A DNA stretch of 17,888 nt from Phoronis ovalis. Taxonomy: Eukaryota; Phoronida; Phoronidae. The DNA lies in contig JAOXYB010019372.1 of NCBI GenBank assembly GCA_028565635.1, positions 1 through 17,888 on the forward strand, read 5' to 3'. The position numbers were made by a program, and so were the translations under genes. The notes beneath the pieces are model-generated. The model did no database searches, was not told the origin of the DNA, and was given only the letters and a program-made list of their open reading frames with translations. Positions 17,441 through 17,888 of the stretch are shown one piece after another (position 1 is the stretch's first letter; the number at the start of each line of letters is the position of its first letter).

Positions 17441-17585
17441 AGCTTCTTTATCCAGCACAACATCGTATGTCATTTGAGAGGGCATTGTTCCTATTAATAA
17501 TGAACTGAATATATTTTCAAACACATTCTGGAAAGGTGAAGATTTAAGTCTCTAGCAAATGTTGGTAGAATGAGGACTGTTTTTT

Positions 17586-17617
17586 ATGCCCATCACTATG
17601 TAATAGTGAAAGGGCAT
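17586..17617. repeat. hairpin ATGCCC-TCACTAT / ATAGTGA-GGGCAT
   Basis: Inner arms TCACTAT and ATAGTGA pair perfectly around a GTA loop. Outer arms ATGCCC and GGGCAT pair perfectly outside a 1x2 internal loop. It could end the CHMP2A transcript unit or be a transposon-end remnant; neither is shown. Confidence 0.6.
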
Positions 17618-17672
17618 TTAGCCGTAGGGTATGCGGCATTGGCGTATGTAACCTTTTCTTTGTGTTGCTATA

Positions 17673-17715
17673 ATGGCTTCAGCTTTCGTCAGATCATCTT
17701 CGTCTTTGGTACAGG
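17673..17715 (+). CDS. possible first coding exon of an unidentified downstream gene (partial)
   Basis: An ATG with A at -3 and G at +4 opens MASAFVRSSSSLVQ and meets a near-perfect donor, CAGG|GTAAGT, after 43 nt. The peptide is rich in Ser/Arg/Ala with no acidic residue, which resembles a mitochondrial targeting sequence. The surrounding 17620-17888 is visibly richer in CpG than the rest of the window, as at a promoter. The rest of the gene would lie beyond the window edge, so identity is unknown. The same bases are also open on the minus strand, and chance cannot be excluded. Confidence 0.3.
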
Positions 17716-17888
17716 GTAAGTACAGGTCAAAGCACAGGTCGGATATAATTTTGACCGATTGGCGGCCATGTTTGTTCCCGAGAGTGCACCTTACGTTGCG
17801 CCCATTTCGAAAAAGACGAAGCATTGACTAGACGATTCGAAGGTGGATTCACGTAGGCCATGGGTTGGTGGGCGTAATAGGCCTGGTG

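Larger units (their letters stand above)
17361..17660 (+). other. CHMP2A 3' UTR / flank
   Basis: No canonical poly(A) hexamer appears up to the window end; AATATA at 17508-17513 is only a weak variant. The stretch contains a perfect 14-bp palindrome (17427-17440) and a hairpin at 17586-17617. Confidence 0.5.

Noticed and set aside
17618-17824. 68-residue minus-strand open frame at the window end
   Set aside because: No recognisable family and no homologous motif; the plus-strand ATG-plus-donor reading is slightly better supported but also uncertain.
1-17888. tRNA, rRNA, CRISPR array, prokaryotic operon or autonomous transposon
   Set aside because: None recognised by reading; intron-exon structure shows the DNA is animal nuclear.

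Overview
The window is AT-rich animal nuclear DNA. It has short conserved exons separated by GT-AG introns of roughly 100-1,800 bp, and long gene-poor flanks. Two conserved metazoan genes can be read exon by exon. Their protein sequences and the small inverted-repeat debris fit a non-vertebrate, probably marine, animal such as a mollusc. The phylum cannot be fixed from this sequence alone.

Layout. Positions 1 to about 2,800 show no supportable gene, only small palindromes, inverted repeats and a G-run. Positions about 2,800-4,725 are the 3' UTR and downstream flank of the first gene and hold two hairpin-forming inverted repeats. Positions 4,726-15,120 (minus strand) hold the whole CSDE1/UNR (Upstream of N-Ras) gene: one 5' UTR exon plus 18 coding exons. 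I joined these by matching splice phases into a 2,541-nt reading frame of 846 residues. The protein has five canonical RNA-binding cold-shock domains alternating with degenerate ones, and a C-terminal SUZ-C motif. Positions about 15,120-15,330 are a compact intergenic region that probably serves as a bidirectional promoter, with a perfect CRE palindrome. Positions about 15,330-17,360 (plus strand) hold CHMP2A, the ESCRT-III subunit Vps2: a 5' UTR exon and four coding exons giving exactly 222 residues. Positions 17,361-17,888 contain the CHMP2A 3' flank and then a CpG-richer stretch that may carry the first coding exon of a third, unidentified plus-strand gene cut by the window edge.

Function. 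CSDE1 is a cytoplasmic RNA-binding regulator of mRNA translation and decay. CHMP2A is a membrane-remodelling ESCRT-III subunit. They are functionally unrelated housekeeping genes that probably share a promoter because they are head to head. I see no new multi-gene system. The most interesting local features are a five-copy minisatellite that includes the 5' splice site of CSDE1 exon 6, a set of uORFs in the CSDE1 leader (one with its stop codon overlapping the main AUG), and a (CT)12 tract creating an in-frame 6-nt pseudo-microexon.
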